DNA from: Tragulus kanchil
Taxonomy: Eukaryota > Chordata > Mammalia > Artiodactyla > Tragulidae
Length of the DNA: 64,000 nucleotides
Assembly: GCA_022376925.1 (NCBI GenBank)
Contig: JAIOJX010000032.1
Span: forward strand, 116,289,979 to 116,353,978
Direction: 5' to 3'
Every line of letters starts with the position of its first letter. The stretch's first letter is position 1. Shown here in pieces: positions 25,412 through 37,655 of the stretch. The position numbers and the translations under genes are program-made. The notes under the pieces are model-generated. The model was not told where the DNA came from. It worked only from the letters and a program-made list of their open reading frames with translations, and made no database searches.

Positions 25412-25810
25412 GAACCATAAAGAAAGCTGAGCATTGAAGAACTGATGATTTCGAACTGTGGGGCTGGAAGAGACTCTTTAGAGACCCTTGGACAGCAAGG
25501 TGATCAAACCAGTCAATCCTAAAGGAAACGAACCCTAATTATTCATTGGAAGGACTGATGCTGAAGCTGAAACTCCAGTACTTTGGCCAACTGACGCGAA
25601 GAACCGACTCATTGACAAAGACCACGATGCTGGGAAAGACTGAGGGCAGGATTAGAAGGGGGTGACAGCGAATGATGGTTGCTTGGCATCACTGACTCAA
25701 TGGACATGAGTCTGAACAAATCCCAGGAGACAGTGAAGGACAGGGAAGCCTGGAGTGCTGCAGTCCATGGGGCCACAAAGAGTCAGACCTGACTTAGCAA
25801 ATGAATAACA
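25412..25810 (+). repeat. BovB LINE 3' end
   Basis: Same start as 24237 but continues through agaccacgatgctgggaaag, actcaatggacatgagtctg, gacagggaagcctggagtgc and cacaaagagtcagacctgac, the usual BovB terminus. Confidence 0.88.
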
Positions 25811-26069
25811 AAATCAAAGGAAAGAAAGAACTGAGTTAAGAGGATAATCTAGCCCTAACTTTATCTTTCTAGAGTTCTCTTTATTTTTTTCTATTTAGAT
25901 TTGAAAATCCAGTTACCCAAGAGCCAGTGAAAGTTTCAGGAGACAGCGTCTCAATTGTGAAAAGATTCAAAGTGTTTGTAACACCCTAGTGGACATCTCA
26001 GATGCTCTGTCCCCAAGGCTGGAACTACATCAAAACTCTACTGACCACTGTCTCATGTCCTGCTAACCA

Positions 26070-26330
26070 TAATGGTTACTATTTATTGAATGGCTTTACT
26101 GTAGATCAGGCATCATGCTATAAATATATTACCTCATTTAATTTGTGGAGCAAAACAAAAGGATGAGTCAGCTCATTCCCATTTTGCAGACAGGAAAATG
26201 AAGGCTCCAAAAGTTTAAATGACCAGCCTCAAAGAAGCTCAGCTAATAAGTGCTCAAGCTGTAACTAAAATCCAATCTGTTAAGCATCAAAGTCAATATT
26301 CTTGGCTTACCACCCTGTTACTCAGCATCT
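26070..26330 (-). repeat. MIR SINE (copy in I1)
   Basis: Inverted MIR: ttactatttattgaatggc, gatcaggcatcatgctata, cccattttgcagacaggaaaa and gctaataagtgctcaagctg. Copied at about 27203-27460. Confidence 0.75.
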
Positions 26331-26492
26331 ACTTTGTTACAGTTTTGGGTTTTGGGAAGACAATGCTTTATAAATTTATTTATTTAGTGCTTAGTAAGTA
26401 CCTATTATGGGAAGGCATTGTGGATATTTCAAGAACTATGAGACATGACTTCTTCCTCCTCTCTCACTCTGACTCCTGCCATAGCCTTTTTT

Positions 26493-26551
26493 AAAAAAAA
26501 AAAAAAAAAAAAAACTTTTTTTTTTCTTTCTTTCTTTCTTTCTTCTTCTTT
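26493..26551. repeat. Low-complexity A/T run and cttt repeat
   Basis: An A-run of about 22, then T-rich and repeated cttt units. It marks the 3' tail of the inverted SINE that follows. Lengths differ in copy I2 (27624-27673). Confidence 0.85.
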
Positions 26552-26818
26552 TTTTACTTTGGCCTCTTTTATTGGTCCTTCATTTATTTATTTTCATCCA
26601 TCTTAGTTCTTTGGCCTGTGTGGGCCTCACATCACAGTGGCCTCTGTTGTTGCTGAGTACCGGCTCTGGGCACATGCGCTCCAGAGCACTGACTCGTTAT
26701 TAGACACACTGGTCCAGCTGCTCCACGGCATGTATGGGATCTTCCCATGCCAGGGATCGAACTGGTGCCCCTTGCACTGCAAGGCAGACTCTTACCCACT
26801 GGACCACCAGGGAAGCCC
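26552..26818 (-). repeat. CHR-type SINE (copy in I1)
   Basis: Inverted: tttattggtccttcatttat, ttggcctgtgtgggcctc, ctctgggcacatgcgctcc, and the head ggaccaccagggaagccc. Confidence 0.83.
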
Positions 26819-27673
26819 TATCATAGGCTTTTGACAGTGGTCCTCTTTTACTGACACTTAACCTTCCTTCAGGTGGTTATTCACATAGCAGCCTAAGCAA
26901 TCATTTTAAATATGAATCTTAACATGGTACTTCTGCATTTTACCACTTTGTGGTCTCCTGTTGCATCTAGAACAAAATCCAAACTCTTTGTGATCTAAAA
27001 GATTCATAGAGGCCAAGCCCTCCTCATTGACATCTCAGATGCTCTGTCCCCAAAGGCCAGTGAAAGTTTCAGGAGACAGCGTCTCAATTGTGAAAAGATT
27101 CAAAGTGTTTGTAACACCCTAGTGGACATCTCAGATGCTCTGTCCCCAAGGCTGGAACTACATCAAAACTCTACTGACCACTGTCTCATGTCCTGCTAAC
27201 CATAATGGTTACTATTTATTGAATGGCTTTACTGTAGATCAGGCATCATGCTATAAATATATTACCTCATTTAATTTGTGGAGCAAAACAAAAGGATGAG
27301 TCAGCTCATTCCCATTTTGCAGACAGGAAAATGAAGGCTCCAAAAGTTTAAATGACCAGCCTCAAAGAAGCTCAGCTAATAAGTGCTCAAGCTGTAACTA
27401 AAATCCAATCTGTTAAGCATCAAAGTCAATATTCTTGGCTTACCACCCTGTTACTCAGCATCTACTTTGTTACAGTTTTGGGTTTTGGGAAGACAATGCT
27501 TTATAAATTTATTTATTTAGTGCTTAGTAAGTACCTATTATGGGAAGGCATTGTGGATATTTCAAGAACTATGAGACATGACTTCTTCCTCCTCTCTCAC
27601 TCTGACTCCTGCCATAGCCTTTTTTTAAAAAAAAAAAAACTTTTTTTTTTCTTTCTTTCTTTCTTCTTCTTTT

Positions 27674-27939
27674 TTTACTTTGGCCTCTTTTATTGGTCCT
27701 TCATTTATTTATTTTCATCCATCTTAGTTCTTTGGCCTGTGTGGGCCTCACATCACAGTGGCCTCTGTTGTTGCTGAGTACCGGCTCTGGGCACATGCGC
27801 TCCAGAGCACTGACTCGTTATTAGACACACTGGTCCAGCTGCTCCACGGCATGTATGGGATCTTCCCATGCCAGGGATCGAACTGGTGCCCCTTGCACTG
27901 CAAGGCAGACTCTTACCCACTGGACCACCAGGGAAGCCC
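27674..27939 (-). repeat. CHR-type SINE (copy in I2)
   Basis: Same element as 26552-26818, repeated by duplication I. Confidence 0.83.
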
Positions 27940-28150
27940 TATCATAGGCTTTTGACAGTGGTCCTCTTTTACTGACACTTAACCTTCCTTCAGGTGGTTA
28001 TTCACATAGCAGCCTAAGCAATCATTTTAAATATGAATCTTAACATGGTACTTCTGCATTTTACCACTTTGTGGTCTCCTGTTGCATCTAGAACAAAATC
28101 CAAACTCTTTGTGATCTAAAAGATTCATAGAGGCCAAGCCCTCCTCATTG

Positions 28151-28836
28151 CATCCCATTCTGCATGCCCCCAAGTTCACTCCATCCCAGCCCTCAGACCT
28201 TCTCTCTGCTCTTCAAATGTGCCAACACACTCTTCTTCCAAACATTTATGAGGTTGTCACCTGCTCATCATTCATATTTCAATTTAAATGTCACCTCCAG
28301 AGGCACATCAGGCATATTAAACACAGCATATGTTTTATAACACATAAAGAATCATGTCATAATCAAGCATAAAATTAACTTCTTGATTAATTCTTTAGTT
28401 TCAACATAAGTGATTAACAATTTTAAAAGACTGTTTTATTTTTGAAGATCTTCTAGCTCAGTAAACTATTCACTAGATGGACTAAAATTTGCACAGACCA
28501 AACAAAAATGTCACACCCCTCAGTCCACAGCTGGTTTCACAGTTCCAAACCTTAAATGTAAGTAAGAAGTCCAAGGGGTCGCAAAGAATAGCAGAATTGA
28601 AATAACTCAATTAATGTGCTCTCATTGTTGACTCTAAATCTACTGTTCACATGCAGGAATATGTGGAATCATAGGACTGGGGAAGAGAAACTGTGCCCTG
28701 AGTGAGCTCAGATGTGGCTGAGTCGTTAGGTGCTTACACTGGTAGCAAGTCTGTGGATACTGGGGCCCATGGTGTAACTGGAAGTTCTCCCAGTTATTTC
28801 TTATAGAACACAATATTTATTAAAGAATATATAATA
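28151..28836. other. Intronic sequence, no gene
   Basis: The first part (ccctcagaccttctctctgc, aatttaaatgtcacctccag) has the look of an old inverted MIR or L2 fragment; the rest is unique. Confidence 0.4.
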
Positions 28837-28861
28837 GAAAAGATGAAAACTTGAAACTTAC

Positions 28862-29090
28862 ATGTATGTGTGCATGCTAAATTGCTTCAGTTGTGTCTGA
28901 CTCTTTGCGATCCTATGGACTATAACCAGCCAGGCTCCTCTGTCCATGGGATTCTCCAGGCAAGAATACTGGAGTGGGTTGCCATGCCCTCCTCCAGGGG
29001 ATCTTCCCAACCCAGGGATCGAACCTGTATCTCTTATGTCTCCTGCACTGGTAGGCAGGTGCTTTACCACTAGAGCCACTGGTAAAGCTC
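28862..29090 (-). repeat. Bov-tA SINE (copy in J1)
   Basis: Inverted full element: gcatgctaaattgcttcagt, ctcctctgtccatgggattc, caagaatactggagtgggtt, and head end ctagagccactggtaaagc. Confidence 0.9.
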
Positions 29091-29985
29091 TAAAACTTAA
29101 ATATGTGTGATTAAAATTCAAGGACCACAGCAACTTTTCAAAACTTAGACCAATAAAAGGTAATTCTGGAGAGAAATATTTTATAATTAACGTTGTTTAA
29201 AACATGGTCTTCAAAAGCAAACAAACTTTTCGTTGATTGCTGTTTTAGAATTCCTCTATAGAGTAACATAGATCCCTTCTCCCTTCACCAATGCACACTT
29301 CACTTTCTGTCATGATAAAAAATGTAAGTGCAGAAAGAGAGGAAACACCAGGTATTAAGGGAATAAAAACAGGGTTGAAGAAGTAGAAAAGGAACCAAGG
29401 GAGAGTCATGCCCCAGAAGCCAAGGAAGGGGAGTTTCAAGGAAGAGGAAATCATCAGCTGTATCCAGTACTACAGAGGATCCCTCCTCTGAAGCACGTGT
29501 CAAGGCCAACTGGAGGCCAAGAGACCTCCCTCCACTACATGGAAAGGTAAAACCAAGGCCTCCTTCCCCTGGCTGCCATGCAAGCAAATTCAGAGGGAAC
29601 ATTTCTTATACATTGTCTTAACCACTTCTTATCACCAGTGGCAGGAAGACAAATGTTGTGGACATATACTAAGCCAACGACAGGCCTGTGTTTTCTAGAC
29701 CCTAATGCTCCAAAGAACTGCCAGTGGCCACCCTGATGGTGCATGAAGGAGAGAGACCCCACTTAGAGGATGGCAAGGGATGGAGTCTTTTGCCCTGTTC
29801 CTGCTTGGCCACAGTGCCTCACGTGAGGAGCAACTATCGTAGAAATGGTCACAAACAGAGATAGATAGTGGGGTTCCACCTAACCACTCACATCTGCTCT
29901 CTGTTCACCCCACCCTGCTCACATGAGGAAAGCAGTTCACCACCATTTTTTCAATAAAAAGAAAAGATGAAAACTTGAAACTTAC

Positions 29986-30214
29986 ATGTATGTGTGCATG
30001 CTAAATTGCTTCAGTTGTGTCTGACTCTTTGCGATCCTATGGACTATAACCAGCCAGGCTCCTCTGTCCATGGGATTCTCCAGGCAAGAATACTGGAGTG
30101 GGTTGCCATGCCCTCCTCCAGGGGATCTTCCCAACCCAGGGATCGAACCTGTATCTCTTATGTCTCCTGCACTGGTAGGCAGGTGCTTTACCACTAGAGC
30201 CACTGGTAAAGCTC
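29986..30214 (-). repeat. Bov-tA SINE (copy in J2)
   Basis: Same element as 28862-29090. Confidence 0.88.
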
Positions 30215-31089
30215 TAAAACTTAAATATGTGTGATTAAAATTCAAGGACCACAGCAACTTTTCAAAACTTAGACCAATAAAAGGTAATTCTGGAGAGAAA
30301 TATTTTATAATTAACGTTGTTTAAAACATGGTCTTCAAAAGCAAACAAACTTTTCGTTGATTGCTGTTTTAGAATTCCTCTATAGAGTAACATAGATCCC
30401 TTCTCCCTTCACCAATGCACACTTCACTTTCTGTCATGATAAAAAATGTAAGTGCAGAAAGAGAGGAAACACCAGGTATTAAGGGAATAAAAACAGGGTT
30501 GAAGAAGTAGAAAAGGAACCAAGGGAGAGTCATGCCCCAGAAGCCAAGGAAGGGGAGTTTCAAGGAAGAGGAAATCATCAGCTGTATCCAGTACTACAGA
30601 GGATCCCTCCTCTGAAGCACGTGTCAAGGCCAACTGGAGGCCAAGAGACCTCCCTCCACTACATGGAAAGGTAAAACCAAGGCCTCCTTCCCCTGGCTGC
30701 CATGCAAGCAAATTCAGAGGGAACATTTCTTATACATTGTCTTAACCACTTCTTATCACCAGTGGCAGGAAGACAAATGTTGTGGACATATACTAAGCCA
30801 ACGACAGGCCTGTGTTTTCTAGACCCTAATGCTCCAAAGAACTGCCAGTGGCCACCCTGATGGTGCATGAAGGAGAGAGACCCCACTTAGAGGATGGCAA
30901 GGGATGGAGTCTTTTGCCCTGTTCCTGCTTGGCCACAGTGCCTCACGTGAGGAGCAACTATCGTAGAAATGGTCACAAACAGAGATAGATAGTGGGGTTC
31001 CACCTAACCACTCACATCTGCTCTCTGTTCACCCCCACCCTGCTCACATGAGGAAAGCAGCATCATCTGACCACCTTTGAGTAGGTTCA

Positions 31090-31362
31090 TTTTTTTTTTT
31101 TCAGCCACTTCTATTGGTCTTTCATTTATCTATTTCCATCCTTCTTTGTTCTTTGGCCTGTGTGGGCCTCCCATTGCAGTGGCCTCTGTCGTTGCTGAGC
31201 ACCGGGTCTGGGAGCATGCGCTCCAGAGCTCCAGCTCAGGAGTTAGACACATCTGCCCAGCCATTCCGCGCGGCACATGGGATCTTCCCAGGCCAGGGAT
31301 CGGACAGGCGTTCCTTGCACTGCAAGTTGGTGTCCTCACCCACTGGACCACGAGAGAAGCCT
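31090..31362 (-). repeat. CHR-type SINE
   Basis: Inverted: a T-run tail, cttctattggtctttcattt, ttggcctgtgtgggcctccc, gcatgcgctccagagctcc, and head ggaccacgagagaagcc. Present once. Confidence 0.83.
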
Positions 31363-31639
31363 GAGTCGATTCATTTTTAACCCCCATCACCATGTAGTTC
31401 CCAGATCAGTCTGTGCTTTTGGGATGTTAAAGCAACAGTTAAACTTTTTACAAACTAATTCAGAAAAAATAATTAATAAGCAACAAGAAACCATACACTT
31501 GCCCAGCAAGTGATTGTACATCCCACTTGGTCATTTGAAAGAATATCAATTCATCTCTTCACGATTCAATCTTTAGATGCTAGATTATGGGCCTGTCCCA
31601 TAATATAGTCTTCCAAAGTGTCTTTTTGAAAATAAACCT

Positions 31640-32760
31640 TTAAGAATAGCTTTTAGACTTATAGAAAAATTGCAAAGACAGTACAGAGAGTTCCCATATT
31701 CCTCATACTCAATCTCCCCTATTATCAATATTAACATCTTATTTTAGTATGGTAATTTATCATAACTAATGAGCCAATACTGATACACTATGACTAACTA
31801 AAGTCCATATTTTACTCAAATTTCTGTAGTTTTATTTAAATATGTAAGTTTTTCTGTTTCAGTACTTTTGAATTCTGTTTTAAATCATAAACCAGATTTT
31901 TAAGTTATAGAAGTAGCACATGCACATGTTGAGTATTCAAATGCCACAGAAGAACATGATAAAAGTAATATTCCATAATTATTAAAAAGAAAATAAAACC
32001 TCCCTAAATTAATATGCATGCCTAAGAGACACACTTTGGGGTGGCAAATTTTAACCCTCTACATATAACATACATAAAATTTGCTCTTTTAATATTAATA
32101 TGAACAATTTAGTGGGTTTTCTCATTCACAGGTTGTACAGTCACTAATTCTAGAACATTTGCATTACCCCAAAGAGAAACCCAGTGCCTCCCAATTTCTC
32201 TTTCCCTGGCAACCACTCTTCTACTTCCTGTCTCTACAGATTTGCCTGTTCTGGACACTTCACATTAAAGATAGTATTACATGTAAAAACAAAAAAGTAA
32301 TATTCCTACTTTCCATCTCAGTCTACTCCCCAAAGGAGACTACTGCTAATAATTTCTTTTGTACTCTTTTAAAAGTTCTATATGCATAGAAAGATATATA
32401 CGGAAGGCTCTTCTTTTCTATACAAAAAGGTCATATACTTCTCTGTACCTTGTTTTGCATATAAGCACATATGGCCCTAACTCATTTTTAAAAAACTACT
32501 ACCTAATATTCTATTACATAGATGTATCATAATTTATTTCACCAATTTATTATCAATATATGTTTAAATTATTTCTGTTTTTCTCAAATTACAAACAATA
32601 TAATCAAGTACATATATCTTTATGTACTCGACCAAATACATGTAGGATAATCTCTTATTGTTGAATCTCATCAAGGGATATTTGCATTTAAATCTTTCAT
32701 AGGCAAATATTGCCCTCCAGAGAAAGTGCATCACTTTGCATTCCCACCAATGATGTGTAG
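31640..32760 (-). repeat. L1 LINE fragments, inverted
   Basis: Inverted old L1 3' text: acttatagaaaaattgcaaag, agttcccatattcctcatac, then a second piece with ccctggcaaccactcttcta and tctctacagatttgcctgtt, and an AT-rich continuation. Probably two or more fragments of one element. Confidence 0.7.
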
Positions 32761-33060
32761 GGAACCCTCTTTCCCTATACGTTCATCAATGACTGTGTTA
32801 TCAAACAAGACATATGTTATTCCTTGAAATACTTTAACACTTCCATCATCTTTCTGCCTCCATCTTCAAGTTGTCTTTCCTTCTCTTTAACTTTCTGGTC
32901 ACTTTTGGTTTTCTTCCTGCTTTCTTCTGTGAAAACTGTCCTGTACTTTTTCTATACTTAGACCCCTCATTGCCTTTCCTCACTTTACTGACAACTCCAT
33001 TTTTTTCTGCTCACAAAGTTCCCTTAAAGTTTCTCTGCAGCTCATCGTGATTCAGTTAAA

Positions 33061-33189
33061 AACAGATCCTCTTCTTCTGGCTCTCCTGATCCAAGACAGA
33101 CTGTTAATAGGGAAACCCAAAAATCTTTCAAACAGATCCTCTTCTTCTGGCTCTCCTGATCCAAGACAGACTGTTAATAGGGAAACCCA
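33061..33189. repeat. Short tandem duplication K (70-bp period)
   Basis: Bases 33061-33119 recur exactly at 33131-33189 with 11 bp between. The period is far shorter than that of the other duplications in the window, so this may be a genuine small tandem duplication. Confidence 0.92.
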
Positions 33190-34100
33190 TCTTTCATCTG
33201 GCTCAAAATATCAGAAACAATACATTATCCTTGGCATAATTGTGAGGAAAAAATCAAGAATTCTGCATTGTTTCCTTGTTAGAACTGAATCTGTTTTTTC
33301 CTACATTCCACACCTGAATTTCCTTCCTTTGAATCAACAGCTCTTAGTTTTTTATTCATTACCCTTTTGTATGTGTGTGGCTGGAATTGGAATGGAGGCA
33401 AATGCTAAGGTGGAAGGAAAGAAAGGGAAAAAAAAATCCCAAAGTGGTTGACTGAAGAGCAGGAACAAATGGGCAGGAAGAGTAGTACAGAGTGGGCAAA
33501 GTAAAGCTCAGGGGGGAAAAAAAAAAGCTAACTTCTTAAGTCCTCCAAGAAAAGTTCTGTACTTTTACTTCACCACCACCCCCTTCATTCCTGAGCTCTG
33601 AAAACAGAGTCATGGGGCAGGAATGGGTTGGAGGGTGGGGCAGCATGGAAGAGGGAGTGAAAGCATTCTATTCCTCTAACTGCACCCTCCAGCCCCCACT
33701 ACCCCCAACTTCTTATCCAGCAAAGCTCTATGCACCGTCAGGAATCAGATTAATAGAATAAACCACTTACAGCTGAGGCTCAGGGAAAGTCAAAGACCCC
33801 ACAATCTCCTTGCCTATTAAGCTTCTTAGAATGTTGCTAAAGAAAGTGATATTGTGGCCAAGCTACTTAGAAAGAACACAAGGATGCTAAGTTGAGAAGA
33901 GGGAGGCCAGTTTGGGGGTTTATGAGCATCGATATATCATTAACTGCAGATGATGGGGCAGGGGGTGGAGAGTGGAGTGGAAACAAAAGTGGCCAGCTGT
34001 GAGAATGGGAGCTCTCAGAAGTCTTCAAGTTGATATTGAGGAGAAGGGCTTTTGTAGAATGAACAAATGGGATGAAAATCTGGATAGTGAAAAGGGAACT
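33190..34100. other. Unique intronic sequence
   Basis: G/A-rich at 33400-33530 and 33600-33660; no exon or repeat supported. Confidence 0.45.
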
Positions 34101-34127
34101 TTTTCCCCTTAAGATAAAGGGGAAATT

Positions 34128-34338
34128 GGGCTTCCCAGGTAGCACTAGTGGTAATGAACCTGCCTGCTGATGCAGGAGACATGGGTTAGATCCCTGGGTC
34201 AGAAAGATCCCCTGGGGGAGGGCATGGCAACCCACTCCAGTATCCTTCCCTGGAGAATCCCATGGACAGAGGAGCCTTGTGGGCTATAGTCCATAGGGTC
34301 GCAAAAAGTCAGACACGACTGCAGCGACTTAGCATGCA
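34128..34338 (+). repeat. Bov-tA SINE (copy in L1)
   Basis: Forward: gggcttcccaggtagcacta, gttagatccctgggtcag, gcaacccactccagtatcc, ggtcgcaaaaagtcagacac and tail gcgacttagcatgca. Confidence 0.9.
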
Positions 34339-34542
34339 AAGAGATCAGTCTTAAGCTTCATGTAAGTAATTAGACAATAAGATAAATAAAGCAACCTGCA
34401 ATAGTTCCTTCTTAGCTCAAATTTCTGTGAGTCTAGGCATTCTTCCACTCCCTTGTCCTCTTCCCAATATAGTTGGCAAAGTGCCCACAGGCTTGCTGTC
34501 TCAGTGACTGGCAGGGCAGAGGCCAAGAACAAGCCTAACCAG

Positions 34543-34803
34543 GGCTTCCCTGATGGTCTAGTGTTTAAGAATCCCCCTGCAATGCAGGGGACACCGCTTC
34601 AATCTCTGATTCCGGAAAATCCCACATGCTGCGGAGCAACTAATTATGTGTGCCACAATTACTGAAGCTCTAGAGCCTGGCTCTGCAACAAGAAGCCATT
34701 GTAATGAGAAACCTGCACACTGCCACTAGAGAGTAGCCCCTGCTGGCCACAACTAGAGAGAGCCCATGTGTAGCAACGAAGACTCAGCACAGCCAAAGAT
34801 TTA
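34543..34803 (+). repeat. CHR-type SINE (copy in L1)
   Basis: Head gcttccctgatggtctagtg, caatgcaggggacaccgc, ctgcggagcaactaattatg, tail gcaacgaagactcagcacag and an A-run. Copied at 35659-35918. Confidence 0.83.
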
Positions 34804-35243
34804 AAAAAAGGAACGAGGATAATTCAAGTCTTTGATTCCTAAAGAAAGCCCTGATGACTCAACTGTCCTTTGCAGGATAGGAGTTCTAGTTAGTTCCACC
34901 CTAAGTCTTTGTGGGCAGTTAAAAAGAGGGCTCATCAGGTGATTTCTAGCCCTTCTTGTCCCAACCCCATTTAACTGGAGGCAAGAAGGAGGGACAATAT
35001 TGTGGGTACCAGTTCCTTAATATCAATAGAGAATTCTTTTCGCTATAGAAAGACCTGTCACAAACGGTACAAACCCATAAGAGATCAGAGTTCACTAGAT
35101 GACTATCCCTCTAATGTTACCAAGAGCAGAGACTGGGGGTGGGTGAAAGAGCCTGGTCCAAGAGACTCCAAGTCTGTGCCCAAGTCCTGGTAATAGTGAT
35201 TCTAGCTAACACAATCTTTTCCCCTTAAGATAAAGGGGAAATT

Positions 35244-35454
35244 GGGCTTCCCAGGTAGCACTAGTGGTAATGAACCTGCCTGCTGATGCAGGAGACATGG
35301 GTTAGATCCCTGGGTCAGAAAGATCCCCTGGGGGAGGGCATGGCAACCCACTCCAGTATCCTTCCCTGGAGAATCCCATGGACAGAGGAGCCTTGTGGGC
35401 TATAGTCCATAGGGTCGCAAAAAGTCAGACACGACTGCAGCGACTTAGCATGCA
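35244..35454 (+). repeat. Bov-tA SINE (copy in L2)
   Basis: Same element as 34128-34338. Confidence 0.88.
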
Positions 35455-36405
35455 AAGAGATCAGTCTTAAGCTTCATGTAAGTAATTAGACAATAAGATA
35501 AATAAAGCAACCTGCAATAGTTCCTTCTTAGCTCAAATTTCTGTGAGTCTAGGCATTCTTCCACTCCCTTGTCCTCTTCCCAATATAGTTGGCAAAGTGC
35601 CCACAGGCTTGCTGTCTCAGTGACTGGCAGGGCAGAGGCCAAGAACAAGCCTAACCAGGGCTTCCCTGATGGTCTAGTGTTTAAGAATCCCCCTGCAATG
35701 CAGGGGACACCGCTTCAATCTCTGATTCCGGAAAATCCCACATGCTGCGGAGCAACTAATTATGTGTGCCACAATTACTGAAGCTCTAGAGCCTGGCTCT
35801 GCAACAAGAAGCCATTGTAATGAGAAACCTGCACACTGCCACTAGAGAGCAGCCCTGCTGGCCACAACTAGAGAGAGCCCATGTGTAGCAACGAAGACTC
35901 AGCACAGCCAAAGATTTAAAAAAAGGAACGAGGATAATTCAAGTCTTTGATTCCTAAAGAAAGCCCTGATGACTCAACTGTCCTTTGCAGGATAGGAGTT
36001 CTAGTTAGTTCCACCCTAAGTCTTTGTGGGCAGTTAAAAAGAGGGCTCATCAGGTGATTTCTAGCCCTTCTTGTCCCAACCCCATTTAACTGGAGGCAAG
36101 AAGGAGGGACAATATTGTGGGTACCAGTTCCTTAATATCAATAGAGAATTCTTTTCGCTATAGAAAGACCTGTCACAAACGGTACAAACCCATAAGAGAT
36201 CAGAGTTCACTAGATGACTATCCCTCTAATGTTACCAAGAGCAGAGACTGGGGGTGGGTGAAAGAGCCTGGTCCAAGAGACTCCAAGTCTGTGCCCAAGT
36301 CCTGGTAATAGTGATTCTAGCTAACACATACTAAAGGCCCTGTCTTAGGACTTGATTTATATTTTATACGAATTCATTTAACTCTTACAACAACCCTAGG
36401 GGATT

Positions 36406-36980
36406 GATGTTGTTGTTCAGTTGCTAAGTTGTGTCTGACTCTTTGTGATCACCTGGACCGCAGCATGCCAGACTTCCCTGTCCTTCACCATCTTCTGGAG
36501 CTTGCTCAAACTCATGTCCATTGAGTCGCTGATGCCATCCAACCATCTCATCCTTGATTGCCCTCTTTTACTCCTGCCCTCAGTCTCTGCCACCATCAGG
36601 GTCTTTTCCAATGAGCTGTCTCTTCATATCAAGTGGCCCAAGTATTGGAGCTTCAGCTTTAGCATCGGTCCTTTCACTGAATATTCGGGATTGATTTCGT
36701 TTAGGATTGACTGGTTTGATCTCTTTGCTGTCCAAGGGACTCTCGAAAGTCTTCTCCAGAACCACAGTTCAAAAGCTGCTATTCTTCAGTGCTCAGACTT
36801 TTTTTATGGTCCAACTCTCACATCCGTACATGACTCCTGGAAAAACCATAGCTTTGACTATAGGGGCCTTTGCCGACAACGTGATGTCTCTGCTTTTTAA
36901 CGTGCTGTCTAGGTTTGTCATAGCGTTCCTTCTGAGGAGTAAGCATCTTCGAAAGGCGATTGGTACTTGTGCCAATTTCA
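36406..36980 (-). repeat. BovB LINE 3' end
   Basis: Inverted BovB terminus: gttgttcagttgctaagttg, tcaaactcatgtccattgag, gccatccaaccatctcatcc, ggcccaagtattggagcttc, ggactctcgaaagtcttctc. About 575 bp, single copy. Confidence 0.88.
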
Positions 36981-37459
36981 CTTTACCCCAAGGAAACTGA
37001 GGCACATAAAGATGAGATGCAGGTGCTCTATCTCAGAGAGATGGCTCTCTGAATCACGGTATCTATAAAGTGTGGAGGATTCCCAAGGCAGGCCCTGAGC
37101 TGCAAGAAGCACCAGGACTCAGCAAATGCTAAACCATCCTCCCCCTCCCTTCAAGGGGTGCAGCGGACAACCTGGTTTTCATTTTGTTTTAGATCATAAC
37201 TAGTACGTTCCAGGCAACACACTAGGTACTGAAAATACAGATGATACAGTCCACACCTCACAGAACTCAGTGTAGAGAGAGTGACAGAGGCTTGTGAGGG
37301 GCCAAGCAGATCACGACTAAGAGCTGCTCACCACAGGAAACTGTGTAAGGACGCAGCCTGACATACGGAGGTGTGGTGCTGAGAACTGTGTCCAACACAG
37401 ATGAGCAGATTCAAGGATTCTTACCTCCCTCATCTGGGGTTTATCCTCCTTCCCATCTG
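36981..37459. other. Intronic sequence, possible ancient repeat
   Basis: A region near 37205-37300 (gttccaggcaacacactagg, gatacagtccacacctcac) resembles an L2-type piece; otherwise nothing. Confidence 0.35.
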
Positions 37460-37464
37460 CGCTG

Positions 37465-37655
37465 GAGCCAGATTGCCTGAATTTGAATCTCATTTCTGCT
37501 ATTGAGACAATGAGCATGTCACTTAAATGCTCTGGGCCTCAGTTTCCTCATCTGTAAGATGAAAATAATAATACCCATCCCACAGAGATTTTATTGGGAT
37601 TAAATAAACCATTGCCTATAAAGCACTCAGAACTGAACCTGACACTTTGAAAGCA
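37465..37655 (+). repeat. MIR SINE
   Basis: Well preserved forward MIR: ccagattgcctgaatttgaa, ctgggcctcagtttcctcat, gtaagatgaaaataataata, ttgggattaaataaacc and aaagcactcagaactgaac. Confidence 0.88.

Larger units (their letters stand above)
23254..25607. repeat. Direct duplication H (period 1175 bp)
   Basis: Copy 1 is 23254-24431 and copy 2 is 24429-25607, overlapping by the shared cga. Only difference noted: gacgcaag against gacgcgaag near the end. The break falls in the middle of a BovB 3' end, which only copy 2 continues. Confidence 0.93.
25923..28150. repeat. Direct duplication I (period about 1121-1133 bp) with scrambled junction
   Basis: Copy 1 is 25923-27029 and copy 2 is 27056-28150. 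The join contains 27030-27052, a stray copy of 25994-26016 (catctcagatgctctgtccc...). The A-run near 26493 is much longer than its partner near 27627 and the cttt repeat has one more unit. Confidence 0.93.
28837..31060. repeat. Direct duplication J (period 1124 bp)
   Basis: Copy 1 is 28837-29935 and copy 2 is 29961-31060 with 25 bp of filler. The only difference noted is a C-run (caccccaccc against cacccccaccc) near the end. Confidence 0.93.
34101..36328. repeat. Direct duplication L (period 1116 bp)
   Basis: Copy 1 is 34101-35213 and copy 2 is 35217-36328 with 3 bp between. Difference: agagtagcccctgc against agagcagccctgc near 34732 and 35848, a transition plus a C-run change. Confidence 0.93.
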
